27,505 bases of DNA from CAYLJJ01 sp964384025. GTDB taxonomy: Bacteria > Myxococcota_A > Bradymonadia > UBA7976 > UBA1532. The position numbers and the translations under genes were made by a program. Below, in pieces: positions 25,358 to 27,505 of this stretch (its first letter is position 1; each line of letters opens with the position of its first letter). The stretch is taken from positions 1 to 27,505 of the forward strand of contig CAYLJJ010000090.1 of NCBI GenBank assembly GCA_964384025.1, read 5' to 3'. The notes beneath the pieces are model-generated. The model made no database searches, had not been told where the DNA came from, and worked only from the letters and a program-made list of their open reading frames with translations.

Positions 25358-27505
25358 ATGAGTGTCGTCACCGCTGACCGCGCGTTGATTCGGGATGGGC
25401 GACATCGGATGCGCGTGTTGGTGATCAACAGCCAGCCCTGGACCGAGCAGCGACCGCTCAACCTGCGCGGCGAATGGCATGGGCTCGCCCAGGCGGCTCA
25501 GGCAGGGGCGGTGCCCATGACCCTCGTGCGTCTGCTGCCGCCTACCATCGAGCGGCTGGGCGAGGTGATGCGCGCGACCGCGGCAGCTGGGCTCGCGCCC
25601 CATGTGCTGCACTTTGCGGGTCACGGCGACGTACGGCAGCTCAGCTTTGAGACCAACCTGGGCGAAGAGCAGCGCGTAGCCTGGGAAGAGATTCACGAAG
25701 CGATGCGCCCACCTGGGGGAGCGCGGCAGGTGGATGTAGCGGTGCTCAACGCATGTCACAGCGCTACAGCGCAGACTCGGAGCTTCGCTGAGCGCCTGGT
25801 TGAGCAAGGCATCGTCCGCGCGGCTGTCGGCTATACACGTCCAGTGGCTGACAAAGCGGCCATCGAGTTCTCCCGCGTCTTCTATGCGCGGCTCGCGGCG
25901 GGAGAGACGGTGCTCTCAGCTTTCAGTGAAGGGAAGGCGAGCCTACGCGACCGCTTCTCAAACGCCCATCGCGATATTGTGCTGGAGGGGACAGGCGACT
26001 TTCGGATCGAGGCATCCGCCGCGGCGAGAGAAGCGCGTATCCAAAGTGGACGGCCCTCGCCCTATAAGGTGCCCGAAGCAGCGTGGTTCTTTGGTCGGCG
26101 GACCGAGGCCAAGCGCCTGGGGGAGTGGCTCGCCGACGTCAATGTAAAAGGGATCGCCGTGGTCGGCCTGGGCGGCATCGGCAAGAGCACCCTGTGCCGC
26201 GCCGTTGCCACGCGGCAGGCGTGGCGCTTTGGCGGTGGGGTGATCGAGGTGGAGGCGCGTGAGGATGGGCTCTTTGGCCCACCCACAGCCGGCGATATGG
26301 TCCTTGAGTTCGCCGCTGGTCTGGGCATCAAGGAGGCGACGTCACGCTTGGTCGGGGCCGCGCTCCTTGAGGAGATCGCTGAAGCGCCCACCCTTCTTAT
26401 CTTTGATAACCTGGAGACCCTTGAGCCCCAAGAGCTTCAACGCCTGCTCCGCTTCGTCGAGAGGCTCCCGTTGAACGGCAGCAAAGCGCTGCTGAGCCTG
26501 CGCCCCAATCCGGATGAGCTGAACCAGTGGGCGGATCTGCGGGTCCTGATCCTGACACGGGGTCTCTCTCCTTGGGCAGCTGCGGGCTACGCCGTTCAGC
26601 AAGCTGAGCAGCGCGTCCCCCCTGTCGCGCCTCTCGCGGGCGCTCGCCCTGAACCTGGGGGGTGGACAGGTCTCCCGCTGAGCCTCGCCTACGCTACAGC
26701 GGGACACCCCAAGATGCTTGAGGTCGCGGTGGCGCTCCTCGGGCAGCATGGCCAACCAGCCCTCGAAGCCAGCCTCCCAGACGTGACCACCGCTGATGCG
26801 GAGACCGCGCGTAAATTGACCGCCGAGGCGATCGCTGACCGGCGGGATGCGCTGTTTAAGAGCAGCTTTGTCCTGTTGAATGATGCTGGCCGTGTGGCGA
26901 TCTCTCTCCTCCCTGTGGTGCCCACCGCGACCCTCTCTGATGCCGAGGGGAGCGCCGCGCTCGCCGCGCTGGATGAGGCTTTGGATTGGCGCGCTGCCGC
27001 CTCAAGCTGCGTCGCTGCTGGGCTTATGGCACGGGAAGGAGATCTCCTAAGCTTTCACCCGACGGTTTCTCAGGTGGCAGCTGAGGCTTTCCCCCTGGAA
27101 GGAGCGCGTCGCGCTGCGGTGTTCGGCGCCCTCCTTCACAGCGCCCTTGAGTATGTCGCCGCGCACCACGCCGACTATCCAGCCATACAGCGGCGTCATA
27201 CCCAGATCTTCTCGCTGTTCGAGGCTTGGTGGCACATCACCGTCCACGATGGCCCAGAGCCTACGACAGAGATGAGCGCGGCCCGCGAACCTGTCATACG
27301 GGCAATTGATGCTCTGGGTTACTACCTCCTGCACGTCGGTGAGTGGCCTCTAATGGCTCATTGGCGTCCACGCATCCAGGCACAAGGCACGGATGATACG
27401 GCGACGCATGGGCATCGAGCATACAAGGCATCGATGTTGGCCTTTAACCTGGGGAACTTTGCTGAGGCGCGGCGGCTGTTGAGCGAGTCCATCGCGGTAA
27501 AGGAG
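25358..27505 (+). CDS. CHAT-STAND NTPase-TPR protein, C-terminus outside window
   Basis: Translation from ATG 25358 (GAGGGAG six bases upstream) stays open for 716 codons to the window edge. Residues about 15-230 are a CHAT domain: His89 in LHFAGHGD and Cys133 in VLNACHSA. A STAND/NB-ARC-type ATPase follows: FGRRTEA entry motif near 239, Walker A GLGGIGKST (270-278, Lys276), Walker B LLIFDN (Asp350), and a GLPLSLAYATAGHP motif typical of NB-ARC proteins. A winged-helix-like region leads to a TPR repeat at the end (FNLGNFAEARRLLSESIAVK), and more TPRs probably lie beyond the edge. In the family, TPRs sense a ligand, the ATPase oligomerises, and the CHAT protease is switched on. It is cytoplasmic and probably cotranscribed with the upstream CHAT gene. 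Confidence 0.9.
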   Translation, partial: MSVVTADRALIRDGRHRMRVLVINSQPWTEQRPLNLRGEWHGLAQAAQAGAVPMTLVRLLPPTIERLGEVMRATAAAGLAPHVLHFAGHGDVRQLSFETNLGEEQRVAWEEIHEAMRPPGGARQVDVAVLNACHSATAQTRSFAERLVEQGIVRAAVGYTRPVADKAAIEFSRVFYARLAAGETVLSAFSEGKASLRDRFSNAHRDIVLEGTGDFRIEASAAAREARIQSGRPSPYKVPEAAWFFGRRTEAKRLGEWLADVNVKGIAVVGLGGIGKSTLCRAVATRQAWRFGGGVIEVEAREDGLFGPPTAGDMVLEFAAGLGIKEATSRLVGAALLEEIAEAPTLLIFDNLETLEPQELQRLLRFVERLPLNGSKALLSLRPNPDELNQWADLRVLILTRGLSPWAAAGYAVQQAEQRVPPVAPLAGARPEPGGWTGLPLSLAYATAGHPKMLEVAVALLGQHGQPALEASLPDVTTADAETARKLTAEAIADRRDALFKSSFVLLNDAGRVAISLLPVVPTATLSDAEGSAALAALDEALDWRAAASSCVAAGLMAREGDLLSFHPTVSQVAAEAFPLEGARRAAVFGALLHSALEYVAAHHADYPAIQRRHTQIFSLFEAWWHITVHDGPEPTTEMSAAREPVIRAIDALGYYLLHVGEWPLMAHWRPRIQAQGTDDTATHGHRAYKASMLAFNLGNFAEARRLLSESIAVKE

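Noticed and set aside
25070..25807. Minus-strand open frame of 245 codons spanning the gap between the CHAT genes
   Set aside because: It is antisense to two well-supported CHAT domains, has no recognisable motif and reflects GC-rich codon bias.

Overview
This window looks like chromosome from a Gram-negative, predatory or social 'deltaproteobacterial' lineage (Myxococcota or Bradymonadota type). The reasons are a Hanks-type Ser/Thr kinase beside a stand-alone receiver, several outer-membrane lipoproteins, MopE-type Cys/Asp motifs, very large Ala/Leu/Glu/Arg-rich TPR proteins whose C-terminal domain resembles one common in that group, and GC-rich coding sequence broken by short AT-rich gaps. 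This placement is inference; no rRNA or other phylogenetic marker lies in the window. No tRNA, rRNA, CRISPR array, transposase or integrase was seen.

Layout. (1) 1-1430: a Ser/Thr kinase running off the left edge, divergent from a CheY-like receiver. (2) 1434-7012, minus strand: an SPFH/flotillin-like membrane protein, then a tight run of a DsbD-alpha-like lipoprotein, a PrkA-family AAA+ kinase, a small secreted coiled-coil protein and an OmpA-C lipoprotein. This reads as an envelope or stress-signalling module, with PrkA next to periplasmic proteins and without its usual SpoVR/YeaH partners. (3) 7013-7896: a long non-coding, partly AT-rich gap with several perfect palindromes. (4) 7897-17734, plus strand: an apparent three-gene operon made of an outer-membrane beta-barrel protein and two giant TPR proteins (about 1400 aa each) that share a C-terminal domain; the second contains a decaying array of four 33-bp repeats. 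(5) 17786-20715: leucyl aminopeptidase (pepA) divergent from an RqcH/NFACT-family protein, a housekeeping protein-quality-control pair. (6) 21039-23225: a Cys-rich mosaic lipoprotein with MopE motifs, six TSP1-like repeats and a C-terminal PPC-like domain of clearly different base composition. (7) 23527-27505: two consecutive CHAT (caspase-like) protease genes. The first has an unrecognised helical N-terminus, a beta-rich middle and a C-terminal CHAT domain. The second is CHAT-STAND NTPase-TPR and runs off the right edge.

The most likely undescribed system is the tandem CHAT locus at the right end. A STAND/TPR sensor with its own CHAT domain sits next to a second, differently built CHAT protease, which resembles the logic of bacterial conflict or programmed-death systems. 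A possible frameshift, or a tiny ORF with a good ribosome site, lies between the two genes. The giant TPR pair and the PrkA-lipoprotein cluster are secondary points of interest.
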